DNA of 64,000 nt from an uncultured Muribaculaceae bacterium (GTDB lineage: Bacteria; Bacteroidota; Bacteroidia; Bacteroidales; Muribaculaceae): the NCBI GenBank assembly GCA_910578035.1, contig CAJTOB010000008.1, positions 1-64,000 of the forward strand, in the 5' to 3' direction. Position numbers and translations under genes: made by a program. Positions 25,533 through 36,600 of the stretch are shown here, piece after piece. Below the pieces are notes generated by a model, which had not been told where the DNA came from, made no database searches, and saw only the letters and a program-made list of their open reading frames with translations. Numbering within the stretch: the first letter of the stretch is position 1; each line of letters opens with the position of its first letter.

Positions 25533-27002
25533 TCAGGAGATGCTGTTGAGGAGGTCTACCTTGCCTTCGTTGACGAGTTTGAGGATAAGCTCGCCGAAGA
25601 GGGTGTTCTGCCAGGCAAACCACTCGCGGGTGAACTTGTTTGCGTCGTGCACGTTGAACGATTCGTGAATGAATCCGGTCTCGGAGTCGGTAGCGAGGAG
25701 CATTGCGATGCAGTCGCGGATTTCGTTGTCGTCCTGTGAGGTGAACGCTTTCATCATTATACTCATGGGCCAAGCCATGTCGTAGCCGATGTGGGGGCCT
25801 CCGATGCCTTCTCCTGCGGGGCCGCGGAAGAAGTAGGGGTTATTCTCGCTCCACACGTAGCGGCGGGTGTTCTGATAGATGGGGTCGTTGACGTCTACAT
25901 CGCCGAGATATGCCATGGCGAGCAGGCTGGGCACATTGGCGTCGTCCATGAGGTGGGAGTTGCCGAAGCCGTCTACCTCAAAGGCGTAGATTTTGCCATA
26001 TTCGGGGTGGTTGTAGATGGCATGCTTCTTGAGGGCAGCCTCTACCTCGTCGGCAAGAGCGGTGCAGCGTCCGGCAAGGGCGGTCTCCTTGTTGACAGCG
26101 CCGAGGATTTCGGCGGCCTTGCGAAGGCTCGACACGGCCATGAAGTTGGACGGCACAAGATACTGGAATGTAGTGGCGTCGTCAGAGGGTCGGAAAGCCG
26201 ACACGATGAGGCCGCAGCCGCTCACGGGCGAGCCGTAGCCGTCGTTTATCAGAGTGTCGGAAGCCTTCGGGGTGTTGCGCTGGAAACGGTATGAGCCCAG
26301 GGAGTCCTTGCGCTGCTGGTCTACGAATGTGGCGAGGACGGCGTCGATGGCCTTGAGCCAGTTTGCGCCGAAGACGCTGTCGTCGCCAGTCACCTTCCAG
26401 TACTCATAGGCGAGACGGATAGGATAGCATAGCGAGTCGATTTCGTATTTGCGCTCGTGGAGCTCGGGCTTCATGTCGGTGAAGTCGCTCATCCATTCGC
26501 CGCCTACGGGGCCGTCGTTGAAGGCGTTTGCATAGGGGTCGATGATGATGCACTTGAACTGGCGGTTGATTACGCCGGCGAGCATGTTCTTGAGCTCCTG
26601 GTCTTTGTTGGCAAGCTGCACGTAGGGCCACACCTGCGCGCCGGAGTCGCGCAGCCACATGGCGTGGATATCGCCCGTGTACACGAAGGTATCGTGCGAG
26701 CCGTCGTCGGCAATGCGGTAGTGAACGGTGGTGTCAAGTGTATTGGGGAAGCAGTTCTCGAACATCCAGGCAAGCTTGGGGTTCTTGAGCATTTTCTTGA
26801 CACGCTTGATTTCCTTTTCCACAGCCTTAGACTTAAACAGACGCGCCGACTCTGCGGGGCGGTTTGTCACGGCGTAGCGCTTGGCGGCGGCAGCGGCGCT
26901 TACGGCCGTGTTGTCGCTGGCGCATACGTTGGTTCCGGCGGCATGGAGCGATGTGCAGCACATGAGCATTCCTGCCGAAATCAATATAGAAAGTCCTTTC
27001 AT
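25533..27002 (-). CDS. GH125 exo-alpha-1,6-mannosidase-type enzyme
   Basis: A 489-residue secreted protein of glycoside hydrolase family 125, metal-independent enzymes that remove alpha-1,6-linked mannose. Family segments are HAMWLRDSGAQVWPY (about 113-127), NDGPVGGEWMSDFTD, YEIDSLCYPIRLAYEYW, and GIGGPHIGYDMAWPMS near the C-terminus. An N-terminal signal is present (MKGLSILISAGMLMCCTSLHA); the CC could be a lipobox, so lipoprotein or periplasmic placement is open. The ATG at 27002 is preferred over the adjoining TTG. It follows a GH2 gene by 61 bases on the same strand and ends at a strong terminator, forming a two-gene operon. Confidence 0.9.
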   Translation of the reverse strand: MKGLSILISAGMLMCCTSLHAAGTNVCASDNTAVSAAAAAKRYAVTNRPAESARLFKSKAVEKEIKRVKKMLKNPKLAWMFENCFPNTLDTTVHYRIADDGSHDTFVYTGDIHAMWLRDSGAQVWPYVQLANKDQELKNMLAGVINRQFKCIIIDPYANAFNDGPVGGEWMSDFTDMKPELHERKYEIDSLCYPIRLAYEYWKVTGDDSVFGANWLKAIDAVLATFVDQQRKDSLGSYRFQRNTPKASDTLINDGYGSPVSGCGLIVSAFRPSDDATTFQYLVPSNFMAVSSLRKAAEILGAVNKETALAGRCTALADEVEAALKKHAIYNHPEYGKIYAFEVDGFGNSHLMDDANVPSLLAMAYLGDVDVNDPIYQNTRRYVWSENNPYFFRGPAGEGIGGPHIGYDMAWPMSIMMKAFTSQDDNEIRDCIAMLLATDSETGFIHESFNVHDANKFTREWFAWQNTLFGELILKLVNEGKVDLLNSIS

Positions 27003-27063
27003 CAATTAGAAGATTTTAACATTATGGCAGCCGAAGCCGCCATAATGACTATATAGAGCTATT

Positions 27064-28887
27064 TTACTTGTTGAGACTATTGCAGAGTGCCTGGTTGGCT
27101 TTGCGGAGACGGTCTTCGTCGACCTTGATTACCTTGCGGTCGTAGGTCATGAGGCCGTTGACTTCGTTCTCTACGTCGGTGGTCTGGGTGTAGACAGCGC
27201 CGGAGTAGCCTGCTGGAACAAGCTTGAGAAGAGTGTCGATATACTCTACATACTGGTCGGTAACCTCCTTGGGAGTGTTGAACTGAGTATAGCCCCAGTT
27301 GCGCTTGGGCGACCAGATGTGGTCTTTGATAACGAGGCCGATGCCGCCGTATTCGCCGAGAACGTTTGCGCGCTCGCCGTCGAAGAGGAGCATTTTGGGG
27401 CCGGGATAGTGGTGAATGTCGAGCATGTCGCCTACGTGATAGTGGTTGCCGCCGCTGGCGGGGTTCACGAGACGGCTGGGGTCGTAAGCCTTGGTCCATT
27501 CCACGATTTCGGGACCCTTGAAGTGACCCCATGCTTCATTGAAGGGCACCCATACTACAACCGAGGGATAGTTGTAGAGTGCATCCATGATTTCTTTCCA
27601 TTCGCGACGGAAGTTGGCTTCGCTTTCGGCCGAGCGTACACGTTCGGTGCCGTTGAAGTAGTTGTGCATCTGCCATTCGGGGCCGCGGTCGCCGTTGGGC
27701 ATGTCCTGCCATACGAGGATACCCTTGCGGTCGCAGTAGGTGTACCAGGTGGCGGGTTCTACTTTCACGTGCTTGCGAATCATGTTGTAGCCCCAGTCTT
27801 TGGTCTTGTCGATGTCATAAATCATAGCCTCGTAAGTGGGAGCGGTGTAGAGACCGTCGGGCCACCAGCCCTGGTCGAGGGGGCCGAAGTGGAACACGTC
27901 CTTGTTGTTGAGCTGCAGGCGAACGATGCCGTTCTTATCGCGGGCGGTAGATACTTTGCGCATGGCGGTGTAGCTCTTCACCTTGTCGACGGGCTTGCCG
28001 GCCGAGTAGAGGGTAACCTCGAGGTCGTAGAGGTTGGGTGTGTCGGGAGTCCAGAGTTTGGCGTCGGCGGGCATTGCTATTTCCACGGGGTGGCCTGCGA
28101 GGCTCTTGCCGGTGGCAACGGTCTTGCCGTTTTCGCTCACTTTAACCTCAGCTACGAGCTGGGCGTCGGCAGCGGCGGGAGTGACGTCTACAATAAGTTT
28201 ATGTGTGTCGATATCGGGCACTGTCTTGAGAGCGGCGATATGGTTGGCGGGCGACACGGGTTCGAGCCATACGGTCTGCCAGATGCCGGTGACGGGGGTG
28301 TACCAGATACCTTCGGGGCGGTTCACCTGCTTGCCGCGGGGCTGATAGCCTGCGTCGGTGGGGTCGGTGACACGCACGGTGAGTTTGTTTTCACCCTTTG
28401 CCTTGAGCGCGGGGGTGACATTGAGGCTGAAGGGAGTGTAGCCGCCCTTGTGCGAGCCTACCTTGACATCGTTTACCCATACATCGCACGACCAGTCTAC
28501 GGCGTCGAAGTTGAGCATCACGTCCTTGCCTTTCCATGCGGCGGGCACGGTGAATGTGCGGTTATACCAAAGGGCCTCGTTGTTCTTCACGGTCTTGCCG
28601 ACACCTGAAAGGCTCGACTCCACTGCGTAAGGCACAAGAATCTCGCCCTGCCACTGAGCGGGCTCGGCATCGGCCTGCGGCACGATGGCATACTGCCAGA
28701 GGCCGTTGAGGTTTTCCCATGCGGTGCGCTCCATGATGGGGCGGGGATATACGTTCCAGGGTTTCTCAGGATTCACATCTGCGGCCCAGGGGGTGGAGAT
28801 GTGATCGCCGGCGGGAGTCCACGCACCGGCGGCGAGGGGTGCCAGTGCGGCAGCCATCGCCAGAATCGATACATATACTTTTTTCAT
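27064..28887 (-). CDS. GH2 family glycosidase (beta-galactosidase/glucuronidase-like)
   Basis: A 607-residue secreted GH2 enzyme with a Sec signal (residues about 1-21, ending AGA). Order: sugar-binding jelly roll (about 60-200, WYNRTFTVPAAW, FDAVDWSCDVWVN), immunoglobulin-like domain (about 205-300), and TIM barrel (about 310-600). The acid/base is Glu451 in VPFNEAWG and the nucleophile Glu512 in LGEYGGIG. It is shorter than LacZ and lacks the small-chain domain, so it belongs to the short GH2 group whose members cleave varied beta-linked sugars; the substrate is not evident. The ATG at 28887 starts the signal peptide directly. First gene of the GH2-GH125 operon. Confidence 0.88.
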   Translation of the reverse strand: MKKVYVSILAMAAALAPLAAGAWTPAGDHISTPWAADVNPEKPWNVYPRPIMERTAWENLNGLWQYAIVPQADAEPAQWQGEILVPYAVESSLSGVGKTVKNNEALWYNRTFTVPAAWKGKDVMLNFDAVDWSCDVWVNDVKVGSHKGGYTPFSLNVTPALKAKGENKLTVRVTDPTDAGYQPRGKQVNRPEGIWYTPVTGIWQTVWLEPVSPANHIAALKTVPDIDTHKLIVDVTPAAADAQLVAEVKVSENGKTVATGKSLAGHPVEIAMPADAKLWTPDTPNLYDLEVTLYSAGKPVDKVKSYTAMRKVSTARDKNGIVRLQLNNKDVFHFGPLDQGWWPDGLYTAPTYEAMIYDIDKTKDWGYNMIRKHVKVEPATWYTYCDRKGILVWQDMPNGDRGPEWQMHNYFNGTERVRSAESEANFRREWKEIMDALYNYPSVVVWVPFNEAWGHFKGPEIVEWTKAYDPSRLVNPASGGNHYHVGDMLDIHHYPGPKMLLFDGERANVLGEYGGIGLVIKDHIWSPKRNWGYTQFNTPKEVTDQYVEYIDTLLKLVPAGYSGAVYTQTTDVENEVNGLMTYDRKVIKVDEDRLRKANQALCNSLNK

Positions 28888-29189
28888 TGCAGAAGATTTG
28901 ATAATTTTCATGGTTTGCAACATTCCGGAGTATCGCCTCCGGTTTCCAAGTGCAAATATACCCGCATATCACGGATTTATTTGTGTCCGATGTTGTCAAA
29001 TCGGTGATAAGATGTGTATATACTTATTTATATACTCTTTTGGCGCGATTGATAACATTTTTTCCAGGCTGCGACAACTGTGTAAAGGCTGTTTTTTGAT
29101 ACAACACGCAAAATAATAGTCTTTTGGCATTGCAAACGACAGCGTGTCGCGCCTCTTTGCTTATCTTTGCAAAAACCAATCTCGACGCT
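28888..29189. promoter_or_regulatory. Divergent promoter region between GH2 and GH78 genes
   Basis: A 302-base gene-free interval. Minus-strand -7 element TATATTTG at 28953-28960 (66 bases before the GH2 ATG); plus-strand TATCTTTG at 29162-29169 (21 bases before the GH78 ATG). The region between is AT-rich with no clear dyad, but is where an HTCS or similar activator would be expected to bind. Confidence 0.6.
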
Positions 29190-31769
29190 ATGAAAAAAAT
29201 CTATCTGAGTTCGGCTCTGGCTTGTGCCGCCGCACTTTCCGGCTGTACAAGCGAAGGAGCCGGCAATCTGAGATGCGAATATCTCGTAGACCCGGTCGGC
29301 ATCGACGAACAGTCGCCACGCTTCACATGGACCGTAGAGCGCACCTCCAGGCCCTATGTTGTCGAAGTGGCCGAAACGCCCGAAGACCTCGAAGCCGGAC
29401 GCCTTATATGGCAATCGTCAGAAATTCCGGCCTCCACCCTGTCGGCAGTGTACGCCGGCAAGCCCCTCGAAAGCCATCACCGCTATGCATGGCGCGTGGT
29501 GAGCGGAGACAAGAATTCGCCGACAGCCACTTTCGAGACAGCAAAAATGAGCCCCGCCGACTGGCAGGGCGCCTGGATAAGCGATACACTCGACATGGAG
29601 CATGAGCCGGCCCCGATGTTCCGCAAGGATTTCTCGCTCAAGACCGTTCCCGCCGACGCACGCGCATATATATCGGCGGCAGGATACTACGAACTGTGGA
29701 TAAACGGCAAACGTGTAGGCGACAGCCATATGGACCCCGGATATACCCACTACGACAAGCGCAATCTATATGCCACCTACGATGTGACCGACCTCCTTGC
29801 CGAAGGCGACAACACCGTGGCCGCCGTGCTTGGCAACGGCTTCGCCAACTGCCAGAGCAAGGCTGTGTGGGATTTCGAGCGCGCACGCTGGCGCCGCCGC
29901 CCGGCCATGATTTTCGAGCTCCGCACCCCGGGGGCCGAAGAAGCGATAGTTGTATCGGACAGCACATGGCGCACGGCCACAGGCCCTTATACATATAATA
30001 ATATATACAGCGGCGACCGCTACGATGCCCGCCTCGACCCACAGGGCTGGCGCTCGGCCGGTTTCGACGACTCGCAGTGGGCCGCAGCATCTGCCGTAGA
30101 GGCCCCCTCTCCCCTGCTCAAGGCTCAGGCAATGCCGGCTATACGCCCCGTAGAGGTCATTAAGCCCGAACTGATAGCCAATTTCGGCGACACGGCATAT
30201 GTATTCGACATGGGCAAGAACATTGCCGGTGTTTCGTCGCTTGAAGTGGCCGGCGAACGCGACACGCACTTCAAAATGGCACACGGCGAAATGCTCAAGG
30301 ACGACGGACGCCTCCAGCAAGGCAACATCGACGTCTACTACCGCCCGCAGAAGCCCGGCGAGCAATTCCAGACCGACGAATTCATACTCGCAGGCACCGG
30401 CGAACCCGAAAGTTTCCGCCCCGGATTCACATACCACGGCTTCCGCTATGTCGAAGTGACCGCAGACCGCCCTGTAGAGCTCACCGCCGACAATGTGAAA
30501 GGCTATTTCATGCACACCGACGTGCAGCCCGCCGGCTCTTTCGCCTCCTCCGAGCCCCTGCTCGGCAAAATCTACGACGCCACCATGCTCAGCTACCTCG
30601 GAAATCTCCACAGCATACCCACCGACTGCCCCCAGCGCGAGAAAAACGGCTGGACAGCCGACGCTCACGTAGCTATCGACCTCGCCCTGCAGAACTACGA
30701 CGGCATTACACTCTACGAGAAGTGGATGAACGACTTCGCCGACAATCAGCGCGACAACGGCAACATTGCCGGCATCATTCCTTCCTGCGGCTGGGGCTAC
30801 GGCAACTGGCCCGGCCCGGTTTGGGATGCAGCCCTGTTCATAATCCCCGAAGCGCTCTATGATTACTACGGCGACAGCCGCGCCATCGAGCGAATGTATC
30901 CTACGATGGAAAAATACTTCGAATGGGCACGCGCCAACGAGAAGCCCGACGGTCTATTCACCGACGGCATCGGCGACTGGCTCAGCTCTTCGGCCCAGAC
31001 CCCGACCGACTATACCTCGAGCGTATATTACTATCTCGACAATGTGAAAATGGCCCGCTTCGCCGACATTCTCGGCAAGGACGCTGCGCCCTACCGCGCC
31101 AAGGCCGATGCGCTGCGCGACACCATCAACGCCCGCTGGTTCAACGAGGCTGAAGCAACCTACGCCAACGGCACTCAGGCAGCTCTCGGCGTGGCTCTCT
31201 ACTCCGGCATTGTGCCCGAAGGCAAGGAGGCAGCCGTGGCCGAGTCGCTCCACAAAGCCGTAGAAGCAAACGATTACTTCCTTGACTACGGCCTGCTCGG
31301 CAGCAAGACCGTGCCTACAATGCTCACCCGCTACGGCTACGTAGACGACGCCTACCGCATGGCTACAAAGACCGACGCGCCCTCCTGGGGCTACTGGCTC
31401 GAAAAGATGGGCTACACTACCCTCCCGGAGACATGGACGCTCAGCCCCGAATTTCACGACGCTTCGCTCAACCACGTCTTCATGGGCGACATCTGCTCGT
31501 GGATGCACCGCGACATCGCCGGCATAAACCACGACCCGGCCCGACCCGGTTTCGCCAACGTAATCATACGCCCGCACTACCCTGCCGGCCTCGCTTCGGC
31601 CGAAGCCTCCTATAAGTCTGTGCGCGGCGTCGTAAGCTCATCATGGAAGCGCGATGGCGACAATATACGCCTAACTGTCACCGTGCCCGGCGCCACGACA
31701 GCCACCGTCTACGCCCCCGAGCCCGTCGAAGTAGGCGAAGGCACACATACCTTCAAATTCAAAGTATAA
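29190..31769 (+). CDS. GH78 alpha-L-rhamnosidase-type lipoprotein
   Basis: An 859-residue GH78 protein. The lipobox AALSGC (Cys near residue 19) predicts a membrane-anchored lipoprotein. Domains: N-terminal Fn3-like (about 25-125), rhamnosidase N-domain jelly roll (about 140-300, YYELWINGKRVGD), a concanavalin-like domain, an (alpha/alpha)6 barrel (about 450-780) with the family signature TDCPQREKNGWTADAHV holding the general acid, and a C-terminal beta-domain. The ATG at 29190 is chosen because it starts the lipoprotein signal and lies just behind the TATCTTTG promoter. It is transcribed alone, divergent from the GH2-GH125 pair, and closed by a shared terminator. Confidence 0.9.
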   Translation: MKKIYLSSALACAAALSGCTSEGAGNLRCEYLVDPVGIDEQSPRFTWTVERTSRPYVVEVAETPEDLEAGRLIWQSSEIPASTLSAVYAGKPLESHHRYAWRVVSGDKNSPTATFETAKMSPADWQGAWISDTLDMEHEPAPMFRKDFSLKTVPADARAYISAAGYYELWINGKRVGDSHMDPGYTHYDKRNLYATYDVTDLLAEGDNTVAAVLGNGFANCQSKAVWDFERARWRRRPAMIFELRTPGAEEAIVVSDSTWRTATGPYTYNNIYSGDRYDARLDPQGWRSAGFDDSQWAAASAVEAPSPLLKAQAMPAIRPVEVIKPELIANFGDTAYVFDMGKNIAGVSSLEVAGERDTHFKMAHGEMLKDDGRLQQGNIDVYYRPQKPGEQFQTDEFILAGTGEPESFRPGFTYHGFRYVEVTADRPVELTADNVKGYFMHTDVQPAGSFASSEPLLGKIYDATMLSYLGNLHSIPTDCPQREKNGWTADAHVAIDLALQNYDGITLYEKWMNDFADNQRDNGNIAGIIPSCGWGYGNWPGPVWDAALFIIPEALYDYYGDSRAIERMYPTMEKYFEWARANEKPDGLFTDGIGDWLSSSAQTPTDYTSSVYYYLDNVKMARFADILGKDAAPYRAKADALRDTINARWFNEAEATYANGTQAALGVALYSGIVPEGKEAAVAESLHKAVEANDYFLDYGLLGSKTVPTMLTRYGYVDDAYRMATKTDAPSWGYWLEKMGYTTLPETWTLSPEFHDASLNHVFMGDICSWMHRDIAGINHDPARPGFANVIIRPHYPAGLASAEASYKSVRGVVSSSWKRDGDNIRLTVTVPGATTATVYAPEPVEVGEGTHTFKFKV

Positions 31770-31797
31770 CTCTTCACAAAACGCCGCACAGAGACGC

Positions 31798-31833
31798 AAG
31801 AAAGCCGCTGACATCACTGTCAGCGGCTTTCTT
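31798..31833. terminator. Bidirectional terminator between GH78 and SusD genes
   Basis: Perfect 16-bp stem AAGAAAGCCGCTGACA (31798-31813) and its complement (31818-31833) with loop TCAC, T-rich on both exits. Serves the convergent GH78 and SusC-SusD transcripts. Confidence 0.9.
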
Positions 31834-31876
31834 ATATCCAATCTTTACCGGACCCTGTTGAGTGTCCTGCACATGT

Positions 31877-33658
31877 TTACCAACCGGGGTTCTGTTCAAG
31901 CTTGAGGCCCTTGTCGGCATAGAGCTTTATAATGGTGGTGCCGAGGGGCTGCAGATATTCACGCTCGTTAAAGGTACGTACCTGTGTCACGTTAGCATTC
32001 TGAGCAGCGTTGATATATCCGTTGCTTGTATATACACCTTCCAGCTGAGTCGCTGTAGCGGTCGATACATTGGCACCGCAAGCGATGTTCGGATACTTGG
32101 AGGTATCCAGAAGGTCGAGCTTGTGCCAGCGGATAAGATCCCAATAGCGATGATACTGGTCGAACATCAGCTCGCAACGGCGGCAACGGCGGATTTCCCA
32201 CAGAAGGCTGGATACTCCCATGTTGTTGGCGGGGTCTCCCATGCTCGAAAGACTTGCCACAGTTTGTGCGGGAAGACCGGCACGCTCGTAAAGTTTGTTG
32301 ATAGTATTATTGAGGTCGGCATCTGTAAGCGCGCCTGTTTCCGCACGGGCTTCGGCATAGTCAAGATAGATATTGGCAAGCCAGTAAAGAGGCGCACAGG
32401 TATAGTTGGTATTGTCTGTCGCGGTCTGTCCGTAAGGAATATTCGGATTGATATACTTGCAGATAGTATAGCCTGTATTTGACGACAGATTGTCAGAGTT
32501 CGAACGCGAGAATGTCACGTTCTTTCCAAAAGCCAGTTTGGGGTCGATAGTCTGAGCGAGACGATTGTCGCGTGTTGCGAGCGCCTTGCTGATATCGAGA
32601 CCTACTGCATTGCCCTCGCCGTCGAGAATCAGTTCAGGAACGTCAGATGTGTTTTCCGAAGTAAGCGCACGAGGCTTGCCGTCTTTGAAAAGGTAAGCAT
32701 CGAAGGCGTCCTTTGTCATGCCGGCGATAGGTGTGTTCGAACTCAGATACTTGAGCATGGAGTGCGTGAGCGAACCCAATTTATAACCCTTCATGAATAT
32801 TACCTCGGGGTTATCTACAAGGCTCGACAGGCCAAGAGCCGCGTCTGCAACAAATACTGAATTGTACAGCGAGCGGTAGTCATTGCACAGAGTATATGAA
32901 TCCATCACCTCCTTGCAGGCCTTTATCACTTCACTGTAGTATTTATTGGCACGGGTTTCGTCTTTCTGGTGGTATCTTGCATAAGAGGCCTCATAGAGAC
33001 AGATTTCCGACTTCATTGCATTTGCCAGATCCCGGCTCATTTCGAGCTTGTCTTTCTGCGCCATGATATTCTCTACGGCGAAGTTTAGGTCATCGAGCAC
33101 GAAATCCATCACCTCGTTACGAGGGGTACGCGGGCCAAAGAGCACATCTGAAGAGGGGTCCAGCACTTCAGTTACCAGAGGCACATCGCCAAGAGCGCGG
33201 ACGAGTTCCCAATACTGCTGTGCGCGTATCAGACGGGCCTTGGCAATGAAATCGTTATTCTCGGTCGGATTGGCAACATTTGAATTGTTAATGATATAGT
33301 TGCACTTGCGCACAACCTGATATGTGGCATCCCACACGCTGTTGGATTCAGGAGCATACTGGTATTCCCATTCGGCAAACACAATACCCGAACCAGACTG
33401 CATGCGCGCGCTCTGGTCGTCGCTCAGAGAGCGGTAATAGAAGTTGTTGCTCCATGAAGCACCATTTCCATATCCGAGGAAATTGGAGTAAAGTCCGTTT
33501 ACCTGAGCTTCGAGGTTCTGCTTGCTCGTCCAGTATTCAGGATTGTCGGTCTGTTTGTCAAGAGGGAAACGGTTCCTGTCGAGGAAATCGTCGCAACTTG
33601 CAGTAGTAGCGAGGCCGGCAGCAAGAAGGCCGTATATAAATATTTTATTGAGTTTCAT
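31877..33658 (-). CDS. susD-like: SusD/RagB glycan-binding lipoprotein
   Basis: A 593-residue SusD-family outer-membrane lipoprotein that caps a SusC porin and captures oligosaccharides. The lipobox TTASC puts the lipidated Cys at about residue 22, followed by Asp-Asp, in line with surface export of Bacteroidetes lipoproteins. The SusD start DFLDRNRFPLDKQ, TPR-helical core, and C-terminal RRCRRCELMFDQYHRYWDLIRWHK and NPGW end are typical. It lies 13 bases after the SusC gene on the same strand, the standard pair. No SusE/F-type gene follows; the operon ends at the terminator near 31833. Confidence 0.95.
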   Translation of the reverse strand: MKLNKIFIYGLLAAGLATTASCDDFLDRNRFPLDKQTDNPEYWTSKQNLEAQVNGLYSNFLGYGNGASWSNNFYYRSLSDDQSARMQSGSGIVFAEWEYQYAPESNSVWDATYQVVRKCNYIINNSNVANPTENNDFIAKARLIRAQQYWELVRALGDVPLVTEVLDPSSDVLFGPRTPRNEVMDFVLDDLNFAVENIMAQKDKLEMSRDLANAMKSEICLYEASYARYHQKDETRANKYYSEVIKACKEVMDSYTLCNDYRSLYNSVFVADAALGLSSLVDNPEVIFMKGYKLGSLTHSMLKYLSSNTPIAGMTKDAFDAYLFKDGKPRALTSENTSDVPELILDGEGNAVGLDISKALATRDNRLAQTIDPKLAFGKNVTFSRSNSDNLSSNTGYTICKYINPNIPYGQTATDNTNYTCAPLYWLANIYLDYAEARAETGALTDADLNNTINKLYERAGLPAQTVASLSSMGDPANNMGVSSLLWEIRRCRRCELMFDQYHRYWDLIRWHKLDLLDTSKYPNIACGANVSTATATQLEGVYTSNGYINAAQNANVTQVRTFNEREYLQPLGTTIIKLYADKGLKLEQNPGW

Positions 33659-33671
33659 ATGTGAGTTGATT

Positions 33672-36600
33672 TTAGAAAGTTACCTGAACACCGAATGAAT
33701 ACGATTTCATCATAGGATTGGCATAACCGAAGGAAGCCACGCCCTCGCCTGCCGCAACATCGGAGATTTCAGGGTCTATGCTATGCTTGCCGGCTCCATT
33801 GTAGATGAAGAACGGGTTTTCCGCGCTGAAATAAACACGAGCTTTCTGGATATAAGCCTTCTTTGTGATATCAGCAGGAATAGTATAGCCTAATGTGATG
33901 TTTTTCATGCGCAGATAAGCCATGTTGACAAGATAGCGGTCAGAGAGGACGAAGTTATTCTTACCCTGACGGCAAGTATTGCCGAAACGATAGTTGAAAC
34001 CGAAGTCGCCCGAAGTGAGAACGGGATATTCGTTGTTCTGATTGATTTCGTAATCTACAATTTGGTCGTTCTCGTTTACAACATATTTATTGTAGCTCAT
34101 CATATGCTGGAAGAAACCGTCGTTCTTGGACGCGAAAGGCATGGTAAACTTACTGATCTGCCACATTTTTCGCTGTCCGATACCCTGGAAGAAGAAATCG
34201 ATATCAAATCCTTTCCATGCAGCACCGATGCGGAATGAATATTCATAACGGGGAAGGGCGTTGCCGACAACCTTGAGGTCGCCGTGGTTGGCGAGGGTTC
34301 CGACAGGAACCATTTTTGATCTGTCTGCTTCGTTGGGAGCCTTGAGCGCAGCCTCGGCATCTGCATAACCGGGGTCTCCGGCCACGTAGTACTTGCCGTT
34401 CCATTCTATCATCGTAGGATCACCGTTGTTTATCACACCGTCGCCGTTAAGGTCTTTGAACTTCACGTCGCCGGGGCCGAAAGTGAACGGATCCCATGCG
34501 AGATAGCTCTGGTCGGGTGTATTTTCGCCATACTGCCATACGCCTTTATCGTCTTTGCCGACGAAGTCGCCTACTTCGAAGAAGCGGTCGTATTCGAAAC
34601 CCCAGATATCACCGAAAGTCTGGCCTTCATAGAAACGGTATCCGTCTACACCTGCACACCATGAATATAGAGACTTGCTTTCATTGCTGCCCCATTTGGT
34701 CACCTTGCTGCGGGCATCGCCGATAGTAGCGCCGGCCCATACGTCCCAGTCGCCGAAGGAATGGTTGAAATTAACAGAAAGTTCCCAGCCGTTGGTTCGC
34801 ATACGGCCGCCGTTTTCGAGTGGTGAAGATGCTCCGAGGGTCGACGGCAGAGGCATGCCGGGAGCGAGCATATCGCGGGTCTCGCGACTGTACCAGTCGA
34901 ACGAAGCGCTGAGCGAGTTGTTGAAGAAACCAAGGTCGATGCCGATGTCGGTGGTTATCACTCGTTCCCATGTAAGAGAGGTAGCAACGAGAGTGGGTGT
35001 TCCGGCCGAACTGATGCATGTACCCGACGAGTTTATCCAGTTGACATTCTGGTTGCCCAGAGTGATAGTGGATATAAACTGGTTGGCTGCCAGATTTTCA
35101 TTGCCCAGGTGGCCGTATGAAGCACGCAGCTTACCGTTGCTCCACCAGTTGCTCAGAGGTTTGAAGAACGATTCTTCCGAGAAACGCCAGCCGGCGGAAG
35201 CCGACGGAAAGAATGCCCATTGCTTATGTGCGGGGAAGCGTGTAGAGCCGTCGTAGCGGCCATTGAATTCGAGAAGATAGCGGCCGAGATAATCGTAGTT
35301 CACACGACCGAAGAAACCGGCGGTTGCGCGGTGGCCCGAACCACCGGTAAGATAATACGAGCTTGCTTCTGTACCATTGGTAAGGTTGATTTCGGGCAGT
35401 TTATAATCGACCAAACCATAACGGGCTCCGGCCAGATTGTCGTAGCGCATCTGCTCGGCAGAGAAACCAAGCATCACTTTCAGATTGTGAGCCTGTGCGA
35501 AGTTCTTGGCATATGTTGCGAAGACGTTAGTTGTCCAACGGTCCATATCGTCTTTTTCCTGGAATGCGCGTGTACGCTCCTGTCCGGCTGTAGGCCATGT
35601 AAAGGGTGTAAAGGCCTTGTTGCCCCATTCCCACATCGTCATTTCCTGCCACGAAGCATGCGAGCTGAAAGTGCGGTAATCGTATGTGAAATCGGCCTGA
35701 AGGGTAAGACCCTTTATAATTTCAGCCTGCGCCCAGGCCTGCATACGGCTCTGTCGGGTCACAGCCTTGTCGGTAGGAGCAAGTATAAGCTGGCTGAGCG
35801 TATTGCGGAAGGGAATTTCGGCATTTGTGGTTGGGTCGGGCATCCAGCCGTAGGTCTGCATGTAGGGAGCCCAGCGCCACACATACTGATACACGTTGTT
35901 GGGAGTATTCGGTTCGGTATACTCACGCTGTGTAAAGCTCAGTCGTGTACCGGCCTTCAGCCACTTGGTGATATCCGTAGATATATTGGCATTTGCCATA
36001 TAGCGGCTCATCTTGTCGGGGTTGAAGCGCAGCAGACCCTGCTTCGAATCGTAGCCGAACGAAAGACGGTACTGAGTCTTGCCCGATGTTCCTTCGAGGG
36101 TGACATTGTGTTTCTGCGAAGGAGCTGCATTGTCGAACATAAGTTTCTTCACATCCCAGTCGGCATAGCGGAGCCAGTTGCCGTCGGAAGTAAGGATATA
36201 GTCGCCTACATTGTTCTCGTCAACATAAGGCATCATCTGGCGATAGTCTGTATAGCGCTTGCCTCCATGCTGCTCCTGCCATGCCTTGGCATAAGGCAAA
36301 AGGTCTTTGTAGAACATACCGCCTACTTCGGTCTTGGCGTTGGCGCCGGTCGGATTGCGGTAGTAAGCCTGCAGTGAAGCCTCAAGCTGGTCTACGGTGT
36401 TTACGAATTCGGGTAGAATCGTAGCACTGCTCCATGCGAAATTATTGCTGTACGACACCGAAACCTTGTCCTTGGACGAAGCGCCTTTTGTAGTGATAAG
36501 AATCACACCGAAAGCGGCACGGGAGCCATATACGGCTGCCGATGCGGCATCTTTAAGCACCGATATATCCTGTATATCGTTGGGGTCTATAAAGTTGAGG